DNA of 18,621 bases from Alcanivorax sp. UBA4485 (GTDB lineage Bacteria > Pseudomonadota > Gammaproteobacteria > Pseudomonadales > Alcanivoracaceae): contig DGNT01000113.1 of assembly GCA_002389055.1 (NCBI GenBank), forward strand, positions 1 to 18,621, read 5' to 3'. Numbering within the stretch: the first letter of the stretch is position 1; the number at the start of each line of letters is the position of its first letter. Below the pieces are notes generated by a model that was given only the letters and a program-made list of their open reading frames with translations, did no database searches and was not told where the DNA came from. Shown here in pieces: positions 7,195 through 14,640 of the stretch. The translations under genes were made by a program, and so were the position numbers.

Positions 7195-7656
7195 CTAGAA
7201 GATGCCGGAATCCAGGCCGGCGGCCAGGTACATACCCAGCTCTTCCACCTGGTCGGCGAAGGCGTCCTGCCACTCGCCCTTGCACACCAGCGGGTCCTGA
7301 ACCCAGTTCCAGCGCAGACCGGTAACGATCGACTCCACCGCCCGGCGGGTGCCGGTGCCGTCCAGGCCGGCGCGGATGTAGAGCGCGCAGGGCAGGCCCT
7401 GTTTGTCGTCGATCACCGCGTAGTAGGTGCGGTCGAAGAAGTCCTTCAGCGCGCCGCTCATATAGCCCAGGTTCTCGGTGGTGCCGAGCAGAATCGCGTC
7501 GCAGGCCAGCACGTCCTCCGGCCCCGCCTCCAGCGGCGGCTTCCAGGTCACCGACACCTGCTCGATATCCGGGTGGCCGGCCCCCTTCAGGGCGGCGTCC
7601 ACCAGCCGGCGGGTGTTGGGCGACGGAGCGTGGGCGACGATCAGCAGCTGTTTCAT
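7195..7656 (-). CDS. Flavodoxin-like NAD(P)H-dependent FMN oxidoreductase family protein
   Basis: A 153-residue single-domain flavodoxin fold. It begins with a strand and phosphate-binding loop (MKQLLIVAHAPSPNTRRL, HAPSPNTR at 9-16) where FMN phosphate would bind. It continues with the ILLGTTENLGYMSGALKDFFDRTYY segment (55-79), which is the flavin-ring loop typical of the NAD(P)H-dependent FMN reductase/flavodoxin family. The product is probably a small cytoplasmic flavoprotein of unknown substrate. It is 31 nt downstream of the Lrp/AsnC-family gene on the same strand and may share its transcript. No good Shine-Dalgarno sequence precedes the only suitable ATG. An intrinsic terminator follows the stop codon at once. 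Confidence 0.82.
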   Translation of the reverse strand: MKQLLIVAHAPSPNTRRLVDAALKGAGHPDIEQVSVTWKPPLEAGPEDVLACDAILLGTTENLGYMSGALKDFFDRTYYAVIDDKQGLPCALYIRAGLDGTGTRRAVESIVTGLRWNWVQDPLVCKGEWQDAFADQVEELGMYLAAGLDSGIF

Positions 7657-7687
7657 GACGTCAGGGTAACAGGATGGGCGTCGCGAC

Positions 7688-8179
7688 TTAATCGATGTAA
7701 TCCAGGGGCAGGGCGGAGGTGTCGATCACCCGGCGCATCACGAAGCTGGAATGAACGCCGCTGACGCCCTCGATGCGGGTGATCTTGTTGAGCAGGAACT
7801 GCTGGTAGTGGTCGATATCCGGCACCACCACCTTGAGCAGGTAGTCCGCTTCCTGGCCGGTGACCAGATAGCACTGCTGCACTTCCGGGTACTCGCCCAC
7901 GGTGGCTTCGAAGTTGGCGAAGCGCTCCGGGGTGTGGCGGTCCATGCTGATCTGGATCATCACGGTGAGGTCGAGCCCCAGCTTGCGCGGGTCGAGCACG
8001 GTTTCCCGGCGCAGGATCACGCCCGCCTGTTCCAGCTTCTGCACGCGCCGCGAGCAGGGTGACGGCGACAGGCCCACTTGTTCCGCCAGTTGCTGGTTGG
8101 TGAGGCCGCCGTCCTGCTGCAAGGCGCGCAGGATACGCACGTCGGTACGGTCGAGATTTGCCGGTTTTTCCTTCGCCAC
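7688..8179 (-). CDS. Lrp/AsnC family transcriptional regulator
   Basis: A 163-residue protein of typical Lrp/AsnC length. Residues 8-60 form the winged helix-turn-helix (LDRTDVRILRALQQDGG, then LTNQQLAEQVGLSPSPCSRRVQKLEQAGVI). Residues about 70-150 form the RAM ligand-binding and oligomerisation domain (YLVTGQEADYLLKVVV at 104-119). These proteins sense amino acids or related ligands and bind DNA as dimers and octamers. The start is GTG at 8179: AGAGGG lies eight bases upstream, and the protein then begins as usual for the family. The open frame extends 27 codons further, but that is promoter DNA. It is divergent from leuA, and a perfect dyad overlaps its promoter, suggesting autoregulation and possibly leucine-pathway control. 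Confidence 0.92.
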   Translation of the reverse strand: MAKEKPANLDRTDVRILRALQQDGGLTNQQLAEQVGLSPSPCSRRVQKLEQAGVILRRETVLDPRKLGLDLTVMIQISMDRHTPERFANFEATVGEYPEVQQCYLVTGQEADYLLKVVVPDIDHYQQFLLNKITRIEGVSGVHSSFVMRRVIDTSALPLDYID

Positions 8180-8204
8180 GCAATAAACCCTCTTTAATCG
8201 GATA

Positions 8205-8230
8205 ATTATAGGATTTTCATTGCTGAAAAT
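8205..8230 (-). promoter_or_regulatory. lrp-family gene promoter with overlapping dyad operator
   Basis: On the minus strand a consensus -10 TATAAT (8205-8210) lies 25 bases before the GTG start; no good -35 is visible. Directly upstream, in the -10/-35 spacer, is the perfect inverted repeat ATTTTCATTGCTGAAAAT (8213-8230; 7-bp arms, 4-bp centre). The A/T-rich arms are the kind of dyad that Lrp/AsnC proteins bind. The position fits self-repression and could also affect leuA, which starts on the other side. Confidence 0.62.
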
Positions 8231-8285
8231 GGCGAATATCCCGGTAAAAAGCAAGCACATTGCCGGGCCCGGCGCCTAGACTGTG

Positions 8286-8423
8286 TCCTGTCGCTGCAGG
8301 AAGGCCATAAGCCGGACCGCAGTCGGTCACGGGCCTCCGCCTTACCGGGCGGGGGTCGGTACCGAACCCAACGCCACGGCTTGACCAGCCGCGCGGCCAA
8401 CACACCGGTGATCCCGGAACCGG
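8286..8423 (+). promoter_or_regulatory. Structured 5' leader of leuA
   Basis: The roughly 190 nt before leuA contain no gene but at least four hairpins. These are TCCTG/CAGGA (8286-8301); a stem of GGC, CCG and GACCG pairing with CGGTC, CGG and GCC (8303-8335, tetraloop CAGT); GGG-TCG/CGA-CCC around the palindrome TCGGTACCGA (8352-8369); and CCGGT/ACCGG (8405-8423). The last lies just before the Shine-Dalgarno at 8442-8447. I see no leucine-rich leader peptide. Candidate cis-regulatory RNAs before leuA have been described in related gammaproteobacteria (Halomonas, from memory); membership is untested. Confidence 0.45.
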
Positions 8424-8453
8424 CCCAGGCATACCGAATTCAAGGAGTCCGTC

Positions 8454-10136
8454 ATGAGTTTTGATCATCGCAAATACGCGCCTTTCCCCGCCGTCGATAA
8501 GCCGGACCGCCGCTGGCCGTCCCGCCGCATCGAGAAAGCCCCGCTATGGGCGGCGGTGGACCTGCGCGACGGCAACCAGGCGCTGATCAAGCCGATGAAC
8601 GTGGCTCAGAAGAAGCGTTTCTTTCAATTGTTGGTGGAGCTCGGCTACAAGGAAATCGAGGTGGGTTTCCCGTCCGCCAGTCAGATTGACTACGATTTCT
8701 GCCGGGCGCTGATCGAGGACGACCTGGTGCCGGACGACGTCAGCATCCAGGTGCTGACCCAGGCGCGCCAGGAACTGATCGAGCGCACCTTCGAATCGCT
8801 TCAAGGGGCCAAGAAGGCCATTGTCCACATCTACAACGCCACCTCGCCGACGTTCCGTCAGCAGGTGTTCAATGTGGACAAAGACGGCTGCAAGAAGATC
8901 GCCGCCCAGGCCGCCCAGTGGGTGCGTGATTGCGCCGCCGCCCAGCCGGACACCGACTGGAGCTTCCAGTATTCGCCGGAAACCTTCAGTGCCACCGAGA
9001 CCGATTTCGCCATTGAGGTGATCGACGCGGTCAACGATGTGTGGCGCCCGGACCAGGGCCAGCGGGTGATCATCAACCTGCCGGCCACCGTGGAAGTGAG
9101 CACGCCGAACGTGTTCGCCGACCAGGTGGAAACCGTCAACGACGGCATTCGCTATCGCGAGCATGTGCTGATCAGCGTCCATACCCACGACGACCGTGGC
9201 TGCGGCGTGGCGGCGGCGGAGCTGGCGGTGATGGCCGGCGCCGACCGGGTGGAAGGCACCCTGCTGGGCAACGGTGAGCGCACCGGCAACATGGACCTGG
9301 TGACGGCGGGCATGAACCTCTATGCCCAGGGCATCGACCCGGAGATCGACTTCTCGCGCATGAAAGAAATCATCGCGCTGGTGGAGGAGATCACCGAGAT
9401 CCAGACCCATCCGCGTCACCCCTACGCCGGCGATCTGGTGTTCACTGCCTTTTCCGGCAGCCACCAGGACGCGATTCGCAAGTGTCTGGCCCAGTACAAG
9501 CCGGGCGACACCTGGCGGGTGGCGTACCTGCCCATCGATCCCCACGATCTGGGCCGCCGCTACGAGGAAGTGGTGCGGATTAATTCCCAGTCCGGCAAGG
9601 GCGGCGTGGCCCATGTACTCGAGCGGGATTTCGGCCTGACGCTGCCGCGCTGGTTGCAACAGGAGCTGGCGCTGGTGGTGCAGCAGGACGCCGAGGAAGA
9701 CGGCGGCGAGATCACCGGCGAGCGTATTCACCGCCGCTTTAACGGCGACTACCTGAATATCCCGGCGGGTTGGACGCTGCGTTCCTACGATCTGCATCGC
9801 ACCGATGCCGGCGTCAAGGCGAGCATCAGTGTCGGCGACAAAGGCGACACCGTGGATCTCAACGGTCAGGGTGAAGGGGCCGTGGGCGCCCTGGTGGACG
9901 CGCTCAACCGTCGCCACGGCTGGCAGATTCGTGTGGAGGCCTTCGACGAATCGTCCCTGGGCGATGACACCGAAGCCAACGCCATGGCCTGTGTGCGGGT
10001 GCGTGTCGGTGAGCGGGTGCAGAGCGCGGTGGCGCTGGCCGCCGACACCACGGCGGCGGCGTTGCAGGCGATCCTGTGCGCCGCCGGCCGGGTCGCCGAA
10101 ACCACCGCCGAGGCGCCGGCCCGGGCCCAGGCCTGA
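8454..10136 (+). CDS. leuA: 2-isopropylmalate synthase LeuA
   Basis: A 560-residue enzyme of the long alpha-isopropylmalate synthase type. It condenses acetyl-CoA and 2-oxoisovalerate in the first committed step of leucine synthesis. The TIM-barrel catalytic domain shows DLRDGNQAL (36-44, with Asn where the short LeuA type has Glu), the metal ligands in HTHDDRG (His243, His245), and LLGNGERTGN (270-279). The C-terminal 120 or so residues match the leucine-binding regulatory domain (GVKASISVGDKGDTVDLNGQGEGAVGALVDAL region). The start at 8454 has AAGGAG six bases upstream. It is transcribed alone, divergent from an Lrp/AsnC gene, after a structured leader. It converges with the next gene, 12 nt away. 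Confidence 0.97.
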   Translation: MSFDHRKYAPFPAVDKPDRRWPSRRIEKAPLWAAVDLRDGNQALIKPMNVAQKKRFFQLLVELGYKEIEVGFPSASQIDYDFCRALIEDDLVPDDVSIQVLTQARQELIERTFESLQGAKKAIVHIYNATSPTFRQQVFNVDKDGCKKIAAQAAQWVRDCAAAQPDTDWSFQYSPETFSATETDFAIEVIDAVNDVWRPDQGQRVIINLPATVEVSTPNVFADQVETVNDGIRYREHVLISVHTHDDRGCGVAAAELAVMAGADRVEGTLLGNGERTGNMDLVTAGMNLYAQGIDPEIDFSRMKEIIALVEEITEIQTHPRHPYAGDLVFTAFSGSHQDAIRKCLAQYKPGDTWRVAYLPIDPHDLGRRYEEVVRINSQSGKGGVAHVLERDFGLTLPRWLQQELALVVQQDAEEDGGEITGERIHRRFNGDYLNIPAGWTLRSYDLHRTDAGVKASISVGDKGDTVDLNGQGEGAVGALVDALNRRHGWQIRVEAFDESSLGDDTEANAMACVRVRVGERVQSAVALAADTTAAALQAILCAAGRVAETTAEAPARAQA

Positions 10137-10148
10137 GCCGCCGCCGGT

Positions 10149-10841
10149 TCAGATATCCAGAAACGTTTCGAGAACCCGGCCCAGGCGCCGCTGCGCGGCG
10201 CTGAAGCGGGCCGGGTCCGCGAGCATCTCCGCTTCGCCCTGAATCCAGGGCCCGTCTTTTAGTTCATCGGCGCATTCGCGGCACAGCGCGCGTGCCTCTT
10301 TCTCGCCCAGCTCCAAATGAAACTGCAGCCCCAGCACCCGGTCACCGAAACGGAAGGCCTGGTTGTCGCAGCCCCAGCTGCGCGCCAGATGCACGGCGCC
10401 GTCGGGAATCGCGAAGGTATCGCCGTGCCAATGCAGCACCGGCGCGCCGTCATCGAACAGGGCGCCGACCGGGTCACGCCGCCCGGCCTCGGTGCTTTGC
10501 ACCGGAAACCAGCCGATTTCCGGCTCCGGGTTGGCGGTGACCGGGGCACCCAGCACGCGGGCGATCAACTGCGCGCCGAGGCATACGCCCAGCACTTTCT
10601 TGTCCGCCTCGATGCATTGTTCGATAAAGCGCTTTTCCGCCGTCATCCACGGGTAGCGGGCCTCGTCGTCGGCGCCCATGGGCCCACCCATGACGATCAG
10701 CGTATCCAACTGCTCCGGCTCGGGCAGGGCGTCGCCTCGATAAAAGCGGGTGGCGGACAGCGCGGCGCCCCGTTGTGCCAGCCAGGTTTCCATGGTGCCG
10801 AGTTTTTCGAACGGCACATGGGACAGATAGTGAACGCGCAT
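10149..10841 (-). CDS. Class I glutamine amidotransferase (GMP synthase-like domain)
   Basis: A 230-residue stand-alone class I glutamine amidotransferase. The oxyanion region MGGPMGADDE is at 51-60, the nucleophile elbow GVCLGAQ at 85-91 with Cys87, and the His/Glu pair in LQFHLE with His175 and Glu177. The triad is thus intact. Proteins of this group resemble the GuaA amidotransferase half but lack the synthetase; some are gamma-glutamyl hydrolases acting in polyamine or amino-acid metabolism. The substrate here is unknown. Its ATG shares one base with the stop codon of the upstream lipoprotein gene (TGATG), so the two are translationally coupled although their products should be in different compartments. 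It converges with leuA. Confidence 0.88.
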   Translation of the reverse strand: MRVHYLSHVPFEKLGTMETWLAQRGAALSATRFYRGDALPEPEQLDTLIVMGGPMGADDEARYPWMTAEKRFIEQCIEADKKVLGVCLGAQLIARVLGAPVTANPEPEIGWFPVQSTEAGRRDPVGALFDDGAPVLHWHGDTFAIPDGAVHLARSWGCDNQAFRFGDRVLGLQFHLELGEKEARALCRECADELKDGPWIQGEAEMLADPARFSAAQRRLGRVLETFLDI

Positions 10842-11917
10842 CAGAACAGATACTCCGCTTGCAGGATCGCCAGTGCTTGCTCGCCTTCGCCGTACAGCGT
10901 CAGGCGCTGCCCCTGGATCTCAAACCGTTGCGTGCGCGCCAGGGCGTCGGTGAAGGCCTGCGCCTGATCGGGCCCGCTGCAGGCCCGTTTGGTGGTGGCC
11001 AGTGGTTCGAGGGTAAGACGGCCGTCGTCGTTTTGGTAGCCGGCGGTGAGGCTGTTGCAGCCGGTGCTGCCTTTCACTTGCTGCGCTTCGCTGTGAAACA
11101 CCAGATGCGCCTGGCGGTTCTGGTCCTGGGGTGGCGGCGTCTGCTCGCCGCCGACCTGGATCAGTTTCCAGTAGGTGTCGGCGAACGGCGGCTCGGCGGT
11201 GGCGGCGTGCAGTGACAGGGTTGTCGGGCTGTCCCCGGTGCCGCCCAGCACCCGGTGGGGCGCGGTGGTGGTGAACTGCACGGCGCCGTCCAGAATCACC
11301 CGGGCGTCCAACACATAGCGGTGGCTGTCATCGATCTTGTCGCCGTTATAGTAAAGCCGGAACGGCATCTCGCCGTCTTCGGCGACCAGGCGCGTGAGCC
11401 GTTGTACCAGCGGGGTGGTGTCGGCGGCGGTCTGGTCCCGCAGTGTCAGCACCAGCACGCTGGTGTCCGGTATATCGGCGCCGTCGGGCAGTGCCACCTG
11501 GCCTTCCAGGGTGCCCACGCCGGAGGCGTCGCGGCGGTATTCACCGGCGAAGGGGCCTTCCCCGGCCAGTGTCAGGGATGGGTTCTCAAGGGTGACGGTG
11601 AGCGGATCCTGGTTCAGGGGGTCGTCGTCGCGGGTGTTCAGGTAGCTGAGCACCAGGCTGCCATCGTCCTGTTTCTCCCAGCGCACGCCCCGGTGGCCCT
11701 GGTCGCCGACCAGATACAACTGACCGTCGTTCTCCAGTACCAGCGCGTGTAACGGGTTTTCCCCCTGCGGCCGCCAGATGCCGGCCAGGCCGTCGCGGGC
11801 CTCGGTGGCGTCCTGTGGCGACGGGGTGGAAACGGGTTCCACGGGCGACGGCGTGTCCGTGTTGTCGCAGGCCGTGAGGGCGAACAACAGCGGCAGGGCG
11901 AACCAAACAGGTCTCAT
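10841..11917 (-). CDS. YbaY/META (HslJ-like) multidomain lipoprotein
   Basis: A 358-residue predicted lipoprotein: short signal peptide with lipobox LTAC (Cys17) and a Pro/Ser linker. It then shows three beta-rich modules. Residues about 42-130 form a small domain starting GIWRPQGENPLHALVLENDGQ that I cannot name, though it looks lipocalin-like or META-like. Residues about 135-235 resemble YbaY (LEGQVALPDGADIPDTSVLVLTL). Residues about 245-355 form a META/HslJ domain (YWKLIQVGG, GCNSLTAGYQ, TKRACSG). META proteins are linked to envelope stress and novobiocin resistance in E. coli. The start has GGAG about nine bases upstream. A -10 box with a dyad lies before the gene. It is the first gene of a two-gene unit with the amidotransferase. 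Confidence 0.87.
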   Translation of the reverse strand: MRPVWFALPLLFALTACDNTDTPSPVEPVSTPSPQDATEARDGLAGIWRPQGENPLHALVLENDGQLYLVGDQGHRGVRWEKQDDGSLVLSYLNTRDDDPLNQDPLTVTLENPSLTLAGEGPFAGEYRRDASGVGTLEGQVALPDGADIPDTSVLVLTLRDQTAADTTPLVQRLTRLVAEDGEMPFRLYYNGDKIDDSHRYVLDARVILDGAVQFTTTAPHRVLGGTGDSPTTLSLHAATAEPPFADTYWKLIQVGGEQTPPPQDQNRQAHLVFHSEAQQVKGSTGCNSLTAGYQNDDGRLTLEPLATTKRACSGPDQAQAFTDALARTQRFEIQGQRLTLYGEGEQALAILQAEYLF

Positions 11918-11954
11918 AGGGCGGTCTCCGGAATACGGGAAAGCGAACGGTTGA

Positions 11955-11974
11955 ATTGTACTTGCGACCGCAAG
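11955..11974 (-). promoter_or_regulatory. -10 box with adjacent 14-bp dyad upstream of the YbaY/META lipoprotein gene
   Basis: On the minus strand TACAAT (11955-11960) lies 37 bases before the ATG. Abutting it upstream, where the -35/-10 spacer would be, is the perfect inverted repeat CTTGCG-GT-CGCAAG (11961-11974). No convincing -35 hexamer is seen, which would fit regulator-dependent transcription. Confidence 0.45.
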
Positions 11975-12028
11975 GCGGCGGATGGGATTCAGAGTCTCGC
12001 GGGGGCGGATAAGTTCGCCGCGCCGCGG

Positions 12029-12700
12029 TCAGGGTGGTGGAATCCTGACCAGCGGCAGCTGCTTCTGAATCCAAAGTGTGCGCTGTTCAACGTACTCGGT
12101 GGTGCCGCGCACGTCGTAGTAGCTGGGGCGGGGCAGCAGCACCGCCAATTGCGCGGCCTGGGCCGGACTCAGGGCATGGGCGTCGACGCCAAAGTAGTGC
12201 CGGGCCGCGGCCTGGGCGCCGAACAGGCGGTTGCCCCACTGCGCGGTGTTGAGATACAGCTCCAGGATGCGTTTTTTGGAAAGGGCGGCTTCCAGCATCA
12301 GCGCGATTAACGCTTCCTGGATCTTGCGGGCGTAGGATTTTTCGCTGCTCAGAAACAGGTTCTTGGCCAGTTGCTGAGTCACCGTGGAGCCGCCGGCCAC
12401 CGGGCGGCCCGCTTCTTCGTTGCGCTCGATGGCATGGCGGATGCCGCGCCAGTCGAAGCCGATGTGCTCCATGAAGCGGGCGTCCTCGGAAATCAGCACG
12501 GCGCGCTTCAGATCGTCAGCGATCCGCTCGTAGTCCTGCCACTCGTAGCGCACCGTGCCGTGCTCCCGGGCGCGCTCCATGAAAGCGGTGTCGTCCGGGT
12601 TGTGGTCCCGCAATTCCAGCACCGGGATCAGATAGCGCAACTGAGACATCACACCGACGGCGATCAACAGCGTCAGCGCGATGAGAAAAAATCGTTTCAT
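12029..12700 (-). CDS. mtgA: Monofunctional biosynthetic peptidoglycan transglycosylase MtgA
   Basis: A 223-residue GT51 glycosyltransferase without a penicillin-binding domain. It polymerises lipid II into glycan strands at the outer face of the inner membrane. Residues 4-20 form the single N-terminal membrane anchor. GT51 motifs are present: ISEDARFMEHIGFDW (70-84) with catalytic Glu72, GGSTVTQQLAKNLFL (103-117), RKIQEALIALMLE (125-137) with the second conserved Glu129, and KKRILELYLNTAQWG (142-156). In the last motif most MtgA proteins, as I recall, read AEWG or VEWG; here it is AQWG. The Shine-Dalgarno is weak. It lies downstream of the SulP gene on the same strand with a 66-nt gap. Confidence 0.95.
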   Translation of the reverse strand: MKRFFLIALTLLIAVGVMSQLRYLIPVLELRDHNPDDTAFMERAREHGTVRYEWQDYERIADDLKRAVLISEDARFMEHIGFDWRGIRHAIERNEEAGRPVAGGSTVTQQLAKNLFLSSEKSYARKIQEALIALMLEAALSKKRILELYLNTAQWGNRLFGAQAAARHYFGVDAHALSPAQAAQLAVLLPRPSYYDVRGTTEYVEQRTLWIQKQLPLVRIPPP

Positions 12701-12766
12701 ACGGGAATCGGCATCCTGCTCCGCAAGAGGCTTATCTTCGCCAAAACGGCGGGCGTTGTCAGGTAC

Positions 12767-14485
12767 TCAGTCCCCGCTTCGGTGATTTTCCCCTGGGCCC
12801 TGGTCGCCGTTGGCGCTCAGGGAGGCGACCGCCTCCCGGTTGTTGACGAACAGGTTGTGTTCCCCGAGCTTCGCCATCAGACCGGTGTGATCGAGCACGT
12901 CGCGGACCTGTTTCTTAACGCCGGAAAGCGTCAGCCGCACGCCGCGCTGATCCAGATCGCGCCGCAGGGTGGACAGGGTGTCGGCGCCGGTGGCGTCCAT
13001 GGCGTTCATCGCCGAGGCGCAGATCAGCACCACGCGGATCTCCGGTTCGGCGCGCAGCCGCTGGCGGATAAACCGGTCCAGCAGCGGCGCGGTGATGTAG
13101 GTCAACGAGGCGTCCATGCGCAGTGCCAGCACGCCCGGCGCCACCGGCGGCAGGCCGTGCAGGGCACGGTCGCGCAGGGTGCCGGCGGTGTGCAGGCCCA
13201 GTTCGATCAGGCGCGGGTGCGAGCGGCGGTAGAGGAAGAACAGAATCGACAGCAGAAAGCCGGTCAGTACCCCCCAGTGCAGATACGGCACCGAGGCCAA
13301 CGTGACCAGGAAGGTGGCGATGCCCACCAGGCCGTCGTCCACCGAGGCCCGCCACAGCCGGACAAAGGCCATCGGGTCGAGCAGCCCGAGCACCGGCACG
13401 ATAATGATCGCCGCCAGGATCGACCGGGGCAGGTGTTGCAGGTAGCCGGTGAAAAAGAGCAGGCACAGCAGGGTGCAGAGGGCCGCGAACAGGGCCGACC
13501 AACCGCTAGTGGCCCCCACATAGCGATTCAGCGCGGTGCGCGAAAACGAACCGCTTACCGGAAAGGCGCCGCTCAGGCCGCTGGCCACCTTGGCCAGCCC
13601 CTGGCCGACTAACTCCTGGTTCTGGTCCCAGAGCCGCCCGTCCGGTGAGGGCAGGGAGCGCGCGCTGGACATGGCCTCGGTAAAGCTGATCAGCGCGATG
13701 ATCACCGCCGCCGGTAATAGCGAGCGATGCTGCTCCATGGTCAGGGCGTCGGGCCACTGGAGAACCGGCAGGCCCGAGGGGACGGCCCCGACGACGTCGC
13801 CGCCCAGCGCCTGAAAGCCCAGCCAGGCACTGAGCGCAATGCCCAGCACGCACACCAGCAGAACGCCGGGAAAGCGCGGCAGGGTGCGTTTCTGCAGCCA
13901 TAGCAGCAGCAAAGCGCCGGGCCCGAACAGCAAAGTCCATAACCAGGCGGCGTCGGGGTGCAGGCCGTGTTCGGCCAGTTGCCTGAGCGCCGGGACCAGG
14001 CCTTCACCGGAGAGGCCCAGCAGGGCGGGCAGCTGCGACACCAGGATGATCAGCGCGGCGGCGTTCAGAAAGCCGGTGATCACCGCGTTGGAGACGAAGT
14101 TGGCGATCACGCCAAGGCGCAGCGCACCGAGCAGGAACTGGATAACGCCGGCATACAGGGAGAGCCAGATCGCCAGCGTTACCCAGTGCGGGCTCTCCGG
14201 CTCCGCCATCGGCGCCAGGGCGGCGTAGGTGAGCAGGCTGGTCAGTGCCACCGGGCCCACCGCCAGCAATGAAGACGAGCCCCAGAGAATGCCGATGATC
14301 CCGGGCAGCAGCGCGGCATAGAGCCCGGTGATCGGCGGCATCCCGGCGAGGGTGGCGTAGGCGATGGCCTGTGGAATCAGCACCAGACCCACGGTGATAC
14401 CCGCGATCGCGTCCTTGCGCAGTGCCGGGCCCGAGGGGCTGGGCCATTGCAAGAAAGGCAGCAAAGCGTGGATCCAGGACGTCAT
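12767..14485 (-). CDS. SulP family inorganic anion transporter with STAS domain
   Basis: A 572-residue inner-membrane SLC26/SulP transporter. The N-terminal membrane part (residues about 25-415, many hydrophobic helices) carries the family stretch LVLIPQAIAYATLAGMPPITGLYAALLPGI (34-63). This is followed by WGSSSLLAVGPVAL, and later by the PVSGSFSRTALN motif that is typical of SulP proteins. The C-terminal cytoplasmic STAS domain (about 440-555) contains NAMDATGADTL, the usual D-x-[ST]-G phosphorylation/binding loop. Substrates in this family include sulfate, bicarbonate and dicarboxylates; the sequence alone does not decide. GGAG lies six bases before the ATG at 14485. The upstream 155 nt hold an AT-rich patch (about 14555-14580) that may contain its promoter. 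Confidence 0.93.
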   Translation of the reverse strand: MTSWIHALLPFLQWPSPSGPALRKDAIAGITVGLVLIPQAIAYATLAGMPPITGLYAALLPGIIGILWGSSSLLAVGPVALTSLLTYAALAPMAEPESPHWVTLAIWLSLYAGVIQFLLGALRLGVIANFVSNAVITGFLNAAALIILVSQLPALLGLSGEGLVPALRQLAEHGLHPDAAWLWTLLFGPGALLLLWLQKRTLPRFPGVLLVCVLGIALSAWLGFQALGGDVVGAVPSGLPVLQWPDALTMEQHRSLLPAAVIIALISFTEAMSSARSLPSPDGRLWDQNQELVGQGLAKVASGLSGAFPVSGSFSRTALNRYVGATSGWSALFAALCTLLCLLFFTGYLQHLPRSILAAIIIVPVLGLLDPMAFVRLWRASVDDGLVGIATFLVTLASVPYLHWGVLTGFLLSILFFLYRRSHPRLIELGLHTAGTLRDRALHGLPPVAPGVLALRMDASLTYITAPLLDRFIRQRLRAEPEIRVVLICASAMNAMDATGADTLSTLRRDLDQRGVRLTLSGVKKQVRDVLDHTGLMAKLGEHNLFVNNREAVASLSANGDQGPGENHRSGD

Positions 14486-14605
14486 TAAGAGCTCCGCAGG
14501 CCGCTCGCGGGTGCGGCTGGACGCAGACGGCGTCGGCGCGAACGGGGAGGGTTTAATGGTACTAAATTATTTTGATGGCTTGAAGCGCGCGCAGGGTCCG
14601 GAAAC

Positions 14606-14634
14606 AAAAAAACCCGGGCGGGGCCCGGGTTTTT
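14606..14634. terminator. Bidirectional intrinsic terminator after ssrA
   Basis: The stem AACCCGGGC (14611-14619), loop GGG and GCCCGGGTT (14623-14631) is flanked by an A-run on the left and a T-run on the right. On the minus strand the hairpin is followed by seven Ts, a strong terminator for tmRNA, 7-10 nt beyond its mature 3' end. It could also stop plus-strand read-through. Confidence 0.9.
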
Positions 14635-14640
14635 CGGTGT

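Noticed and set aside
8260..8453. Leucine-codon leader peptide before leuA
   Set aside because: No start codon with a short Leu-rich frame was found in the leader.
8544..9917. 457-codon minus-strand frame opposite leuA
   Set aside because: Shadow of leuA; His/Val/Gly-rich with no domain.
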